64,000 nt of DNA. Origin: Kitagawia praeruptora. Lineage: Eukaryota > Streptophyta > Magnoliopsida > Apiales > Apiaceae. The stretch is taken from positions 9,946,001 to 10,010,000 of the forward strand of contig CM075353.1 in assembly GCA_037693485.1 (NCBI GenBank), read 5' to 3'. Every line of letters begins with the position of its first letter. Positions within the stretch are counted from its first letter, which is position 1. Positions 33,601 through 47,865 of the stretch are shown piece by piece. Under the pieces are notes generated by a model, which was given only the letters and a program-made list of their open reading frames with translations, did no database searches and was not told where the DNA came from. The position numbers were made by a program, and so were the translations under genes.

Positions 33601-33615
33601 CTCTCTCTGATACCA
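33601..33615 (-). other. Gypsy primer-binding site
   Basis: Minus strand TGGTATCAGAGAGAG four bases downstream of the 5'LTR end; complementary to initiator-Met tRNA over its first 10 bases. Confidence 0.85.
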
Positions 33616-33619
33616 TTTC

Positions 33620-36600
33620 TGTAACACCCCCAGATCCAGGGTCAGGGATCTGGTCGTTACGGTCTCAATATCCAACCACAAAACCAACATAATTTAAGTT
33701 ACAACTTTGTGACCCAAAACAACAACATGAAACACACCCGTTATAGTCCCAGAGATGAAATCAGAGTAACCAACAATATTTTTATTCACAAGTTTGAGTT
33801 CTTACAACCCAAAGAATTACAATTGTACAATTACATACTCTTTGCCATCCATTAATAGATATCATAATATAAATACATTTGAGGCTCAATTGCTAACAAC
33901 TAGCCTACCAGTAGTTGCATCCTCAACAACGGTAGCCAAGACCTTAGCGGTAAACCTCTGACGGTTGACACCTGCTTACGCTGTGTGCGCCTTGCGCGGC
34001 CATCTGATCTAGCTGTTGTTGTAATATAAATAAATAAAGCAAGGGTGAACAATAGCCCACCAAAAATATAATTGAACGACAATAATATATGACAGTTCAA
34101 AATATCTTTGAAACCATATGCCATGCATTAACGATGTAGTACCAATATAAGGTATGAGATGAAGTTACAAGGTAACTCAAAATATATTTGTTTTGAATAA
34201 ATATCTGCTATGTCAAGGATGAGCCAGATATTATCAACTTTTCATAATAGAGGAACTTGCAGGAAGAATATTGCAATTCCAATTCAAACACTTTTCAAAC
34301 CTGCCAATAATGATAAGATTGCAGGAAATTTCTCAATCTGAAGGATGAACTAATACGGGAGCATTGCCGCGCCAGATGCCCTGACGTTTACGATGATCAG
34401 TCGTATGTCATGCATCTCATCAGTCGTTCTCTACATGTAGAAGGTAGCTCCGACGGAATTACTTATCTACCGCCCTCTGGAACTCCTCAGCCAACGGTGG
34501 GGCTATTGCTGGACCGGCGCCACTCGGCCACTTACGCGTCTCCTAGTTCGAATATCATCCATGACTCTGAAACGTAAAGTTCGTTCCCCTTTTTCCCCAA
34601 GTGTAACACTTGTTGATAGGACTCCACAAAGTAGTCGTATCTAATTGGAAAGGAAAATTCACCAATATTTCCCAAGCTGATGCTTGTTAATGGATATAAA
34701 CTTGTTACATCAATCATACCCCTCGAGCGTTGAGGAGGTAACCAAAAGACTCATATCGATGCTTGAAAGAATCAAGATGTGAGTGACAAGATAGTTTTAG
34801 CAAGTATAGGACCGGGCAGTCTAATAAATAACATCTCCAAGTGAGGTCCCCTTATATAATTTTTGGAAGTTGAGCGAGTATTTAAATCTTCTTATAAGAT
34901 AGATTTAAACGAAAATAAAGTTTTGGGAACCTCCCCTTGATAAAATAGTCATAAAAGACTTTGAAATATTTTACATAATATCTGAAGGTGAAGGATAACC
35001 TTTGAATAATATAAATCATTACAAAAAGAATTCAAAAGAATTTTATTAAATATTCCAAGAATATTTATTAAGTCAATAATAATTACGGAATATTATTAAA
35101 TCATAATATTGCTCGTAAGTAATCCTCGAATGAATATATAGAATTATTTATTAAATAAATCTCTTCTTAAATGAATATTTAAAATAATATTCATTGAATA
35201 AATAAACTTAAATAAATATTTAATATAATATTTACTAAATAAATTAAACCTTAAATGAATATTTGAAAATAATATTCATTTAACAAATAACGTTCCAAAT
35301 GAATATCCAAAATAATATTCATTTCACAATTAATATTCCAAATGAATATCCGAATAATGTTCATTTAGTAATCAAAACTTTAAAGAAATATTCAAAACAA
35401 TATTCCATAAGTAATTAGAACTTCAACTGAATATTTTAAAATAATATTCATTAAGTAAATAAAACCTTAAACGAATATTCAAATAATATTCATTTAATAA
35501 ATACTATTCTAAATGAATATCCAATTAATATTCATTTAGTAATCAATACTCTCAAGGAATATTTGAAATAATGTTCCTTAAGTAATTAGAATTTCAAAGA
35601 AATATCTTAAAGTAATATTCATTGAATAGATAAAACCTTAAATGAATATTCGAAAGTAATATTCATTTAATAAACAATATTCTAAATGAATCTTGAAATA
35701 ATATTCATGAAATAATCAAACTCTAAATGAATATTCGAAATAATATTCATTCAATATCTCTCGACTGAGATAATACTCAAATAACATTTCTCGAAAGATT
35801 TCCAAGTAAATAATACTTTATGGAAATATAATTAATGTTTAATAATAATAACATTCCTCAAACGGAATACTAATCTGTCGTTGGAATCCCTCCGGGTTTC
35901 CAAGACTACATCTATATCTCAAAATACCGACTCCCGGTCTACATTTAAAGAATGAATATCACATGCCCTTCACTAAGGGTCTTAACCAAAAGTCCGGCTT
36001 ATACTGATATATCGTATCTAGTCTATAAGCCAATATCAATTCAGGGAACAAGTATTGCAATATAACTTGAAAGTAGACATGCATGCTATGGCATATGTAT
36101 ACAACAATCATCATATATATATTATCACAACAACAGTTCCAAGTATTGGAAACTTGCCTGAGAATCGAGTGCGGGTAGGGGTAATGTGTCCCGGGTCAGC
36201 TCGACAATCTATAAATAATCAGAATATTTAAGATTAACCACTTAACGCTTATTAAAAGGCTAAGTATAAACTCCACTTAAATCGAAACATGTTTTCGAGT
36301 TATCTCGTTATGTCTCTTTTAGTGTAACTCTTTTTATCACCGATACGATCCGACATTCGTTCGTTATCAAGACATGTCATCATGCTTATACTTGGTATAT
36401 ACTTAAGTCGTATAAGTTCTAAGGTTGGTCGTTTACGAATCAAGATTATACCTCGAGTGTTATCGCCCGTTTTCTAAGTTATAACCAAAGTCATACCTTT
36501 AAGGGTTTCGTTCGCGTTTAATCTCGATTCAAACATTTTTATAAAATCGGAAAACGATCCATTCGACATGTGGTTTTCTCCCACACCTTCCTTTTTACCT

Positions 36601-38378
36601 CTAATATTTAATTAATAAGATTCGCCACTGATTAAACGACATTTAGGGGAATCAATTTCAATTACGAACTTTCGTTTACGATTTCGAACCACTTTTACGA
36701 ATTTAATCATAACTCCTAAACCGTAAGTCCATTTCATGCGATCTTTATATCAAAACGAAGCTTGTAACATAATCTAGATAATCATGGCATAAGACGAAGC
36801 TATGCAGTGAGTTATATCTTCTGTCAAGTTCGGATTTCAAGATTAAACGAAAATCGGGCATTACGACGGCTATAAATCGAACGTTCTACTAATCGTAACA
36901 CTAAACCAAGCCACACCGGGCACCAATACAACTTGTACACATGATTAACATCTTTATCAGTCCAAGAATATCATGTTAAACCAACAAGATCATCATCTCT
37001 TACTAAAATCATTAAACCACTAACTAATCATGCTTATAACATCACCATAACCATACTAATTCCAAAACCATCAAGAACATCATTAAAACTCAAAGTAAGA
37101 TCTAAGGTTCTTAAGATTTATACCTTCCTTGGAGTGTGTAAAGACCTTGCTAAGCCTTGTATAGTCCATGTCCACCCTTAACCAAGCTTAGATCATCCAA
37201 AAAAATCAAGATCCAAGAATTTGTTCTTGAAAATCACTATTCACCCTCATCTTTAATGATTTTTTTGAAAATGGAAACAAAGGAGATTGAAGCTAGGATT
37301 TTGAGGAGATCATTTTTATGAATTATAGGACTCACATAAAAAGTTTCAAGATCAAACAATGGTTGGAAGTGGGATTTTGGTTCTTGAATTAGAGCAAAAG
37401 CCGAATGGTGCAAGATGAGAGAGTTTGGAGTTTTTTGATCTTGGTTGCTTGGTTGATTGCATTATTGTGATGTCTCTTGGAAATATCTTGGCATAAAGTA
37501 GCTTTAATAAAGTGATTAAGTCATTGTATGCATCATCTTGCCAAGTGTTGGTGTTTAAAGATGTTGATGATAAGATTAAACTAAGCATTTGGTTTGATTC
37601 TCTAAGTATGCTAGTTGCTCATGTAACTACTTGGTTACTTGCTCTTATCTACTAGCACATGGTTGCCCCTTGGCCCTCTGCTTGTTTCTTTGTCCGTTTA
37701 TTGCTTAATTCGTTGATCGTTCGAGGGAATAACTCATTCGTTTCTAGTTAGGGTTTTACCGAAAACCTTCTTAATAATTCTAATACTATTCCTCATCATT
37801 CTTAATACTCCTCGAATTTAAATTCCTTAATTCCCTTTTATAAATCCTTAAGTCTTGCAGTGTCCAGGGAAATCTCGGAGAAAATAAAAGTGCTCTTTTT
37901 CTGAATCCGACAGCTTTTACATACACTTATTTTCCTCCTGGATCACTAATACGAACTCAGAAATCCGTTCCGAATACCGGGTATAACATTATTATAATAA
38001 TATTCCAAATTCCACCAAAATCACTATTCATCACTTATTTTTATTTAATTCCTATAATTAGGAAAATGAACCTGGTTCACCCTCGAGTGTTCCTTAACCT
38101 TTTTACGGAACCGCTGGGCTTATAATAGATATTGATTTGGATGACATGAGGGTATCTATTTCTCTCTAGGGAATCTTATCTTAACTTTCTAGGAGATAGA
38201 TTATTCTAATCTAAGTTATCACCCAATAGCATCCTTCAGGCCATATAACCTGGGAATATATATCCTTTCATTATTCATCCTTTAAAGCCAGTATTACCTT
38301 GTAGTTGTAACCACTGTTCACTCTTACATCAATACATAATAAAAGTTTTAATTCTACCCAAAAATCTGGGTTCTTACA
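33620..38378 (-). repeat. Gypsy 5' LTR
   Basis: 4759 bp, about 99.9% identical by eye to 23032-27791 over its whole length, including the palindromic minisatellite at about 35166-35760. Confidence 0.93.
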
Positions 38379-38823
38379 TTTATCCTAAAGAATATAACAG
38401 ACACTTTGTCCATAATCCCTCTGTCTCAAATTATGTTATATTGTTCATTATAAGGGAAAGAATATTAATTTACACATAATATATAAAACCAAATATAATC
38501 ATGACTCCTCAGTTTACTTTACCGCGTGCCATCGCCATTTCTTTATCAACAAATCAATGCTAGATTTTATGAAAATTAAATTATCTCCTAATCGAGATAT
38601 TGATAATTAACATTCATTGATACATATGAGATTTATGTTTATAAGCCAAACGGCCCTATACTCCCTTCGTCGTAATCTATCATTTAAAAGTATTTTTTAC
38701 GTCAATTTTCAACATCATAATATACACAAATTATTAAATGCTATTAATTTCTAAAAATATTATTTAATAAAATTCTTATCAATATAGAAAGAATGACAAT
38801 TTGATAAGATAAATTATTTTACA
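38379..38823. other. Repeat-derived AT-rich DNA
   Basis: Contains a segment (about 38415-38700) that is repeated, diverged, at about 41415-41660 (shared TTACTTTACCGCGTGCCATC and TCTCCTAATCGAGATATTGA). MITE-like CTCCCTTCGTC text near 38661. No gene. Confidence 0.5.
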
Positions 38824-41270
38824 AATTCGTACATTTTTCATTATAAGGGAAAGACTATTAATCCACACATAATATATAAGACCAAATATAATCATGAGTC
38901 CTGATATTTTTCATATGTATTTATTAAATTTATCTCATAATCGAGATATTGATAATTAACATTCATTGATACATCTGAGACGTATGTTTATAAGCCAAAC
39001 GACACTTTGTGCAGGCCTACTCTAACGTACATGTTATAATATAGTCCCTGATTGGATTATCACAATGAAGGTAACTTATGAGTAGGCCAAATCAAATTTA
39101 ACCTCTACAGCAATCGAACTTGAACTATATTTCATTATAAAATGATAACATTACACTTTTAAAAAATATGAGACTTTCAAGAAAAAAATAGTAACAACAA
39201 TGTTAAAGTTTATTTATAAATACCAAAAAATATGGTGCCTTTTATTATATAAATTTTGGTACATACATAGATAATTTATTTTACATAAGTAACTTTTGCC
39301 AAGAATAAGATGTTACTATATTGTTTACCATGTTGTCAAAAGTAATTTTAACGGACAAATCAAAAGTAACCTTTACAGCAATCGAACTTGAACTATATTT
39401 AATTATAAAATGATAACATTATACTTTCGACTTTGAAGGAAAAAATAGTAACAACAATGTTAAAGTTTATTCATAAATACCACAAAATATGGTGCCTTTT
39501 ATTATATAAATTTTGGTACGTACGTAGATAAATTATTTTATATAGGTAACTTTTGCCAAGAATAAGATGTTACTATATTATGTACAATGTCGTCAAAGGT
39601 AATTTTAACGGAAAAATCAAATTTAACCTCTAAAGCAATCGAACTTCAACTATATTTAATTATAAAATGATAACATTATACTTTTCAAAAATATTCGACT
39701 TCGAAGAAGAAAATAGTAACAATAATGTTAAAGTTTATTTATAAATACCAGAAAATATGGCGCCTTTTATTATATAAATATTCGTACATTTTTCATTATA
39801 AGGGAAAGACTATTAATCCACACATAATATATAAGACCAAATATAATCATGAGTCCTGATATTTTTCATATGTATTTATTAAATTTATCTCATAATCGAG
39901 ATATTGATAATTAACATTCATTGATACATCTGAGACGTAGGTTTATAAGCCAAACGACACTTTGTCCAGGCCTACTCTAACGTACATGTTATAATATAGT
40001 CCCTGATTGGTTTATCACAATGAAGGTAACTTATGAGTAGGCCAAATCAAATTTAACCTCTACAGCAATCGAACTTGAACTATATTTCATTATAAAATGA
40101 TAACATTACACTTTTAAAAAATATGAGACTTTCAAGAAAAAAATAGTAACAACAATGTTAAAGTTTATTTATAAATACCAAAAAATATGGTGCCTTTTAT
40201 TATATTAATTTTGGTAGGTATGTAGATAATTTCTTTCATACAGGTCAGTTTTACCAAGAATAAGATGTTACTATATTGTGTACCATGTTGTCAAAAGTCA
40301 TTTCAACGGACAAATCATATTTAACCTCTACAGCAATCGAACTTGAACTATATTTAATTATAAAATGATAACATTATACTTTTCAAAAATATTCGATTTT
40401 CAAGAAGAAAATAGTAACAACAATGTTAAAGTTTATTCATAAATACCACAAAATATGGTGCCTTTTATTATATAAATTTTGGTACGTACATAGATAATTT
40501 ATTTTACATAAGTAACTTTTGCCAAGAATAAGATGTTACTATATTGTTTACCATGTTGTCAAAAGTAATTTTAACGGACAAATCAAAAGTAACCTTTACA
40601 GCAATCGAACTTGAACTATATTTAATTATAAAATGATAACATTATACTTTCGACTTTGAAGGAAAAAATAGTAACAACAATGTTAAAGTTTATTCATAAA
40701 TACCACAAAATATGGTGCCTTTTATTATATAAATTTTGGTACGTACATAGATAAATTATTTTATATAGGTAACTTTTGCCAAGAATAAGATGTTACTATA
40801 TTGTGTACAATGTCGTCAAAGGTAATTTTAACGGAAAAATCAAATTTAACCTCTACAGCAATCGAACTTCAACTATATTTAATTATAAAATGATAACATT
40901 ATACTTTTCAAAAATATTCGACTTCGAAGAAGAAAATAGTAACAATAATGTTAAAGTTTATTTATAAATACCAGAAAATATGGCGCCTTTTATTATATAA
41001 ATATTCGTACATTTTTCATTATAAGGGAAAGACTATTAATCCACACATAATATATAAGACCAAATATAATCATGAGTCCTGATATTTTTCATATGTATTT
41101 ATTAAATTTATCTCATAATCGAGATATTGATAATTAACATTCATTGATACATCTGAGACGTAGGTTTATAAGCCAAACGACACTTTGTGCAGGCCTACTC
41201 TAACGTACATGTTATAATATAGTCCCTGATTGGTTTATCACAATGAAGGTAACTTATGAGTAGGCCTGCA
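38824..41270. repeat. Higher-order tandem repeat array
   Basis: Monomer landmark CAATCGAACT occurs at 39111, 39379, 39636, 40066, 40334, 40602 and 40859, giving spacings 268, 257, 430, 268, 268, 257. A distinct block of about 240 bp (landmark ATTCGTACATTTTTCATTAT) occurs at 38824, 39780 and 41003, before each group of monomers. The two higher-order units are therefore about 956 and 1223 bp and differ by one monomer, the classical mark of unequal exchange. No coding capacity. Confidence 0.9.
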
Positions 41271-42168
41271 GAAAGGTCCAAATTTGGACCGGACCGTATC
41301 GACCCGAATCAGACCAATGACCACATTTTATTGAATTCAAGGACCAAGCACCGAACCAATCATAAATGGTCTTGGTGCGCGGACTGCACCAAACTAACCC
41401 AGTCCATAAGCCCTCCGTCTCAAATTCTGGTATATTTTTCAATATATAAAACCAAATATAATCATGAGTCCTCATTTTACTTTACCGCGTGCCATCGACA
41501 TTTCTTTATGAACAAATCAATGCTAGATTTTATTAAAATTAAATTATATCTCCTAATCGAGATATTGATAATTAACATTCATTGATACATATGAGACCTA
41601 TGTTTATAAGACAAACGGCCCTATACTCCCTCCCTCTCAATTTATACATTTAAAAGTATTTTTCACGTCAATTCTCAACATCACAATATACACAAATTAT
41701 TAAATGCTATTAATTTCTAAATATATTAATTACTTTAATTTTTATCAATATAGAAACAATGACAATTTGATTAGAAAAAATATTTTACAAATTCGTACAT
41801 TTTTCATTAGAAAGACTATTAATTCACATATAATATATAAGACCAAATATAATCATGAGTCCTGATATTACTTTAGCGCGTGCCATCGCCATTTCTTTAT
41901 CAACAAATCAATGCTACATTTTTTGAAAATTAAATTAGTTTCTTTATTAAACTTCTCCTTTTTAATATCAATTTAATTTCCATTTTTTAATTTTATTCTT
42001 TCATGACTTATAAAGTTTTGTGCAAAAAAATTTAAGAAATCAATTTCTTCAGGATAAACTATTTTTACAAATACATATTAATATTAAACAAAAATCTCAT
42101 AATATTAAGCTCATTGCACCCAAATGTCATGGCTTACAGGGTTTGAAAAAGTTACACAAATGAAATAT
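41271..42168. other. Repeat-derived region 3' of RepHel
   Basis: Carries a 16-bp perfect palindrome GGTCCAAATTTGGACC (41275-41290), a second copy of the 38415-38700 segment, and a further partial block copy near 41793-41870. No gene. I found no convincing Helitron 3' end (CTRR with GC hairpin) here. Confidence 0.5.
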
Positions 42169-45100
42169 TCACACTGCAGGTACATTGTAAAATACCTCCT
42201 TGTACACTACATTCTGTGTTTTCGTTGTGCTATGACCAGCTTCATCGTCAATAAAAATTTTCAAACCTTGTGGAGAAGTAACCCTACTAACAGCCACATA
42301 GAATTGTCCATGCGTAAAAACTGAATTCAGCAAGTACAACCCTGCCATTTCTAGAGACTGGCCCTGTGATTTGTTAATTGTCATTGCATAACAAATATGC
42401 AGTGGCATTTGCTTCCGCAGAAGTTTAAATGGAAGCCGTGTATCACTTGGAGAACATTCCATGCGAGGAATAAAATGACGGGTACCAACATAACTCCCAC
42501 ATATAACCTCACATTGCACACAATGTGTGAAACATTTTTTCACAAGCATGCGAGTCCCATTGCACAAACCAAGAGTTTGGTTCAAATTTCGCATCAACAT
42601 AACAACAACACCTTCCTTCATTTTCAATTCATGATGCGGCAATCCAGGAATATTGATAGAATTCAAGTACTCCGTGGGAAAAGCAAGATCCAGTTGAGAA
42701 TCAGTACCACCGAATTCTTCAGCCTTATCAATGCTAAAATATGACATAGCTTGACCCGGAATGGTATCAACAATCATTTCATTCAACTCGGATACAGTTT
42801 GATTAGTTGGGGTCAGAATTGCTCTTTCACTAAGGTATTGCGGAGAGTTGTAATTCTCTGTAAAATTGGGATATATACAGTGTATCATTCTCTCCACCGA
42901 ATTAGAATCCTCAATGTTACACAGTTCAGATGGAACAACAATTTCAAATTCATTAACAGGAGGCAAGCCATCATCCATGTGAAAATCCTTACCATCTCCG
43001 ATATCTAACACCCATTGAGCAAAGATTCGCAGTACTTCAATATCAGCTGTTGACTCCCCTGTCTTCAGACGCATATTCTCCTTTAAAGTGAAAATTTTGA
43101 ACATTTTCCATAGTTTGGACCTTGTAATGCAAGCAGACACAACATCGCTACGACTCCCATGAGTAATCACAGGAAGTATTTGTCGGAAATCCCCACCAAG
43201 AAGAATAGTGATTCCTCCAAATGGCATATGATAACGCCTAGCATCCACCGATTTCATTAAATCTCTTAAAGAACGATCTAAACTTTCAAACGCGTATCGA
43301 TGTTGCATTGGAGCTTCATCCCAGATAATTAAACTTGTTTGCTTCAAGAGTTCAGCAGTATCAGAATTATGGCCAATACCACATAACGAATAATCATCAA
43401 GCTGAATTGGAATCTTGAAACGTGAATGAGCTGTCCTCCCTCCAGGAAGCAAAGTTGCTGCAATTCCAGACGATGCAACTGGTAAAACAATTTTACCTTC
43501 TGATCGAAGCTTACAAATCAACGTTCTCCATACATACGTCTTACCACAGCCACCACTACCATAAACAAAAAATAACCCTCCTTCATTTTTCTCAACAGAA
43601 TGTAGAACACTATTGTACACTTCAAGTTGTTCTTTATTACACTTACTTAACAAATTCTGGAATTCAGTTTTCATAATGGAACGGTCATAACTGGTTTCCT
43701 CTGCTATTAATGGATTGCCACGTTCATCTATATAAATAGTGGGAGGCTGCGGCATTTGTGGATAATCTTTGAGAGCTTTGCCAAGTGACTTTAGCAGAGA
43801 ATCAATTTCTGGAAAAAACAAAATTAGGTCAGCTCGAGTTCTTCCTCTACCAAAACGATAAAAAACATTTCTGTATGTACCAGACACAAGTTTTATACTA
43901 ATATTTTTACCTGCAAGACCATAATAAACAATCTCCTCATCAGACAATGTAAGGTCAGGATTATGTAAAAAATTTCGTCTTTTGAATAAAATGTCATCCG
44001 TCATTACATGCCAGTGCCTTGTCCAAAGTTTCTTCAAATCAGAAACTTGACAATTCACCATAATATGAACAAACAGCTCCCTAATTTGAGACGCAAAGCC
44101 ACATTTTGAACACTCACTGATAACCTCATCCCATTCATCATCATTATCAAGATAACCGTATTCCTTGCAAGCATCTTGAAATGTTGAGCATAAAATGCCA
44201 TTGACAGTTCTCAGACTCTCAAACGAAGTAGGTCCACGAACTTTAGAAAGCAGCAATCTTAAATACCAAACTTCACCAGTGCTATGATGAGTGTAAATCA
44301 ATCTACCAATTTGAGATCCTTTCTTCCTAACAGTCCACATATTACCATCATCATTCCAAACATAGAACCTTGGTATCTCATCATATGTGTACTTATTAGC
44401 ATTCTTGTCAATAGTATTTAAAAAGAAAAAAGCTTCAAGTTTACTACGTCTGAACTTCTCCCTTTTAGCAACACTCTTCAATGACTCATTTGACCGAAAA
44501 GTACAGCTCTTTTTCCCAGGCAAATGAAATGATAGGCGTTGAACTGATATTGATCGATGATGCATATCAAATCCAAATGTTCGATAAGCAGCTTCACAAC
44601 CACATATGTATCGGCCATCTAAAAAGGCCTGGATCTCATCAACACCTGCATCACTAACATTCTTCTTTGCCCGTCTCTGACTTCTTATCTCAACAGTCGC
44701 TCTATCATGCCCTTTCAGACAATACTTGAATAAGTATTTCAAACTCCTAGCATGGCAGCATACCTCAACATTTATGTGACATTGATACTTCACCAATAAA
44801 TCTCGATTGTACGGAACAACATATTGATTATTAAGTTCCGATTTCCGAAATTTAATCGTAACAGAAGTATTTCTTCGTCTATAAACAGGAAAACCAGATT
44901 CATCAAATGTTGTGCGCGGACAGAATCTGAAACCCAAAAGAATTGTACATAAGTAAATATAAAAAATTATTAAAAAATTAAACAAATATCTTAAAACAAT
45001 TTTTTAACTCTCACTTCTTCGGAAAGTGTTTGCTGCATTGGTTTTCTTTCATGCAGGGTGACTTTGGGAAGTCAACGCCACAAGGACCATGAATCATAAA

Positions 45101-47865
45101 TGCTTTAACTGCTGCATATCCAGCAGGATCCTGCACTGGATCAGGAATTTCAGCAGAAAAAAAACTGTCCACATTAGCTTTCAAGTTCCTCTTTGACGCA
45201 GAGTCTAACCAAATCAGCATATGAACATGTGGAAGGCCACGTTTTTGAAACTCCACTACATACATAACTGCAATTACAATAATGTTGGACAAATTCTTCA
45301 CAAAATAAAACAAATAAAGAAACAATACCCAATTTAATTATTAAACACTTGCCTCCAATACAAACTCCAAAAAAAGACTTTTTCTGTATGTCCTCCAACA
45401 GTTGATCCAACTTTAACCGAAACACCCGCGAAATTATATCAGGATTATTCTGAGGAGTGCCACCAGGAATCAGATCCATCATCTGCATGATTTCATCCCA
45501 GACTGGATTAGTTGTCATTGTAAGAAATAAGTCTGGATGTCCAACATGTCGACACACTGCAAGGGCATCCTGAAAATTTTGTTGCATATACCGCTTAGAA
45601 CCTACAAAACCAGCAGGAAGTATGAAAGATTTTCCAACATTAGATGTGTCACCATCACCATTCCGAATGTAGTCACATATGTGACTATATAACTCATTCC
45701 TCAGTGTGGTCTGATGAGTTTTACACCACCACAAACGTGCTTGTTCAATTGCGACATAAGCATCTACCATATACTGTTGAAACAATCGACCACCCAGTCG
45801 AGGAGTCATTCCTGCATTTTCAAAAATTCATTCTAGACCTCACTATTTATCCTTCAACTAAATTTTCATAAGTAAAAAAAAATCATAAAAATTCATCATG
45901 CCGAGAGTGAAAAATACCTTCATTGTGTCTAACTTGGAATTTATAGGAATAGAAGTCCTTCATTGAACATTTTTCACGCTTTCTACCCTTTTGATTTTCT
46001 GGTTGTTGGTATTTGATATCTTTGTGAAAGCCATCTTCCCCACGAGGGAAAAGTACAGGATATTGTAGTGCCATTAATTTCGGATGAATATTAGTTATTC
46101 GTTGAAAACTATCAGTTCTACTGTCAATAACAATATCACGATTGGCACAAGGATCATCCAAGTCACCAACCATTATTGCTGCTACTTCATCCGAAGGGCC
46201 AACATGATTCTCTCTGCCACTTTGAGAACGACACACCTTCAAGATTATTTTCAATTCAACGACAGGACAATCCTCATAGCGCTCACGTGCAATGCGAAAC
46301 GTACGAACCAACTCATTTGTCTCATCCAACATTTTCATTAGACCCTCCACAATTTCACTATCTATTTTATCACCCTCTTTAACATCAATCCATCGCATCC
46401 TATTCTCAATCTCATTCTCCGTATCATATATATAAAGTTGACAAAACTTTGGATCCGTACCGTCATCAGGAATCAAAGAACCAAAAACATGATGATTCAG
46501 TCCATTGACTTTATAAACATACGGTCCACGACCTTTGTTTATGGAATTGTCAACGGAACCACCAGTAGATGTAAAACAGAACATACTGTTATAAATACGG
46601 GAACATTCTTTAAATACTGGACCTTTTTTCCGATCATTGTAAATCTGCCACAGAAAGGAAGGAGTAGAAGGGGTTTTCGGCAACTTTATCAGTCCCTGCC
46701 GACAACATAAAGAAAACTTTGGCTGACCACGTCTGATTTTTTTATTCACCCTTTCTTCTTTCCACATGAATGCTTGACAATACTCACATTTCACTGTCGG
46801 ACCACCCAAGCTAACATACTCTCTGGGCACTACATTTATACAAAATAAGATAGACAAAAGATATATAATTGAAATTAAAGAAATGCTATAATTATCAATA
46901 CATATTTTCTCTGCAATTCTACCTTCCCGACATTTTATATTTTCTTCCTCCTCAATTTCCATCATATCATCAACCTCCCCATCATCTACATTAATAAAAT
47001 ACGATTTGGTTAATATATGGTAAGCATCAATTCATAAGTATCAAATAAAACAACATACCATCATCAGAAACCAAAAAGTCGTCTACATCCTCACAACTGG
47101 AAACCTTTGACAAATCTACATGATATAACAACAAATATATGACAAATACCATACATATCCAATTAATTCATCCACAATTTACTGTAATTTACACGTCCAG
47201 AAAACACTAACCACTATCACAAGATTCGGAAACATCCACTGTTTCTGCACTATTGCTTCCACTCAGATTTTCGTGGTTATTAAATAACCGGCGATTTACT
47301 TCATCCTTTTTCATACAGATATCATGATTCAATGTCTTTCGTGCAGCCATAACAATTTCTTTGTTATAGCTAACACCACCACTGCCTATCATACATAACC
47401 TTAACAATATAACACTTGTTCTTTTATCTTCTTAAATAAACAACAATATAGGGTTGAGTACATACCAAATTCTAAAGTTCTTGCCTTTTCATTAACGGGA
47501 GTAGAGTATGAGTTGTTTTCCACATTTGCCAAACATTTTCTTTTCTTCTGGCTGACTTTGACAATATTGTAATCCAGACCATATACCTCAACAACAAACC
47601 ATCAAACAACTGTTAGTTCATATGTCCAAAAACATTTTATTTATCAAAATTACAATACCTCAATATCTTCAGAATTTTCTTTATCTTCTTCCGAGTGGAA
47701 AATTGGATGTTGACTCAAAGGAATCCGATATGTATCCTTTCTAACATTTGATTCCTTTCTAACATTTGAATCCTTCATGATATTACATATATCACGCAGC
47801 GGAACATTATCGAAATTTCTTCCTTCAAACATAGGATGCATTCGCAAAGGAAGGCGATTCTCCAT
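42169..47865 (-). CDS. Helitron Rep-helicase (RepHel), intact
   Basis: Rolling-circle replication initiator fused to a PIF1-family 5'-3' helicase, the transposase of Helitrons. Nine in-phase exons (minus): 47865-47659, 47586-47466, 47385-47212, 47115-47059, 46985-46923, 46829-45918, 45811-45353, 45267-45015, 44926-42169; total 5004 nt, 1667 residues. Exons 1-5 code a variable acidic leader. Exon 6 has the Helitron N region (FTSTGGSVDNSI, GSLIPDDG, QLYIYDTENEI). The HUH motif is in exon 8 (EFQKRGLPHVHML, near residue 678). The two-tyrosine Rep motif is YLFKYCLKG near 813. The helicase part has Walker A GSGGCGKT near 1205, Walker B IIWDEAPM near 1281, and late motifs TINKSQGQSLE and VAVSRV near the C-terminus. 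No stop or frameshift was seen. Intron 7 needs a GC donor (GGAG/GCAAGT, 45352-45351); other introns are GT-AG. Likely active or recently so. Confidence 0.9.

Larger units (their letters stand above)
23032..38378 (-). mobile_element. Ty3/Gypsy-type element, 4.76-kb LTRs, decayed interior
   Basis: LTRs at 23032-27791 and 33620-38378, TGTAACACC...TTCTTACA ends. Flanks TTTAC (23027-23031) and TTTAT (38379-38383) look like a target duplication with one change. The PBS for tRNA-iMet and the polypurine tract place the element on the minus strand. The interior (5.8 kb) has no long ORF. Translating the minus strand around 32150-32520 with stops shows eroded Gypsy RT/RNase H text in order: FSK*EFW, WPTTLAKVRNF, YYQRFAQDF, then DKCEKIFLELK. 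A gag-like N-terminal piece (DVEDRMVDSIEYPTEDPEEV) lies near 33250-33400. Long TGTAACACC LTRs suggest a Tekay/Del-like chromovirus lineage (inference). Confidence 0.88.

Noticed and set aside
41275..41290. Palindrome GGTCCAAATTTGGACC as a regulatory operator
   Set aside because: Isolated, in repeat-derived DNA with no gene start nearby.
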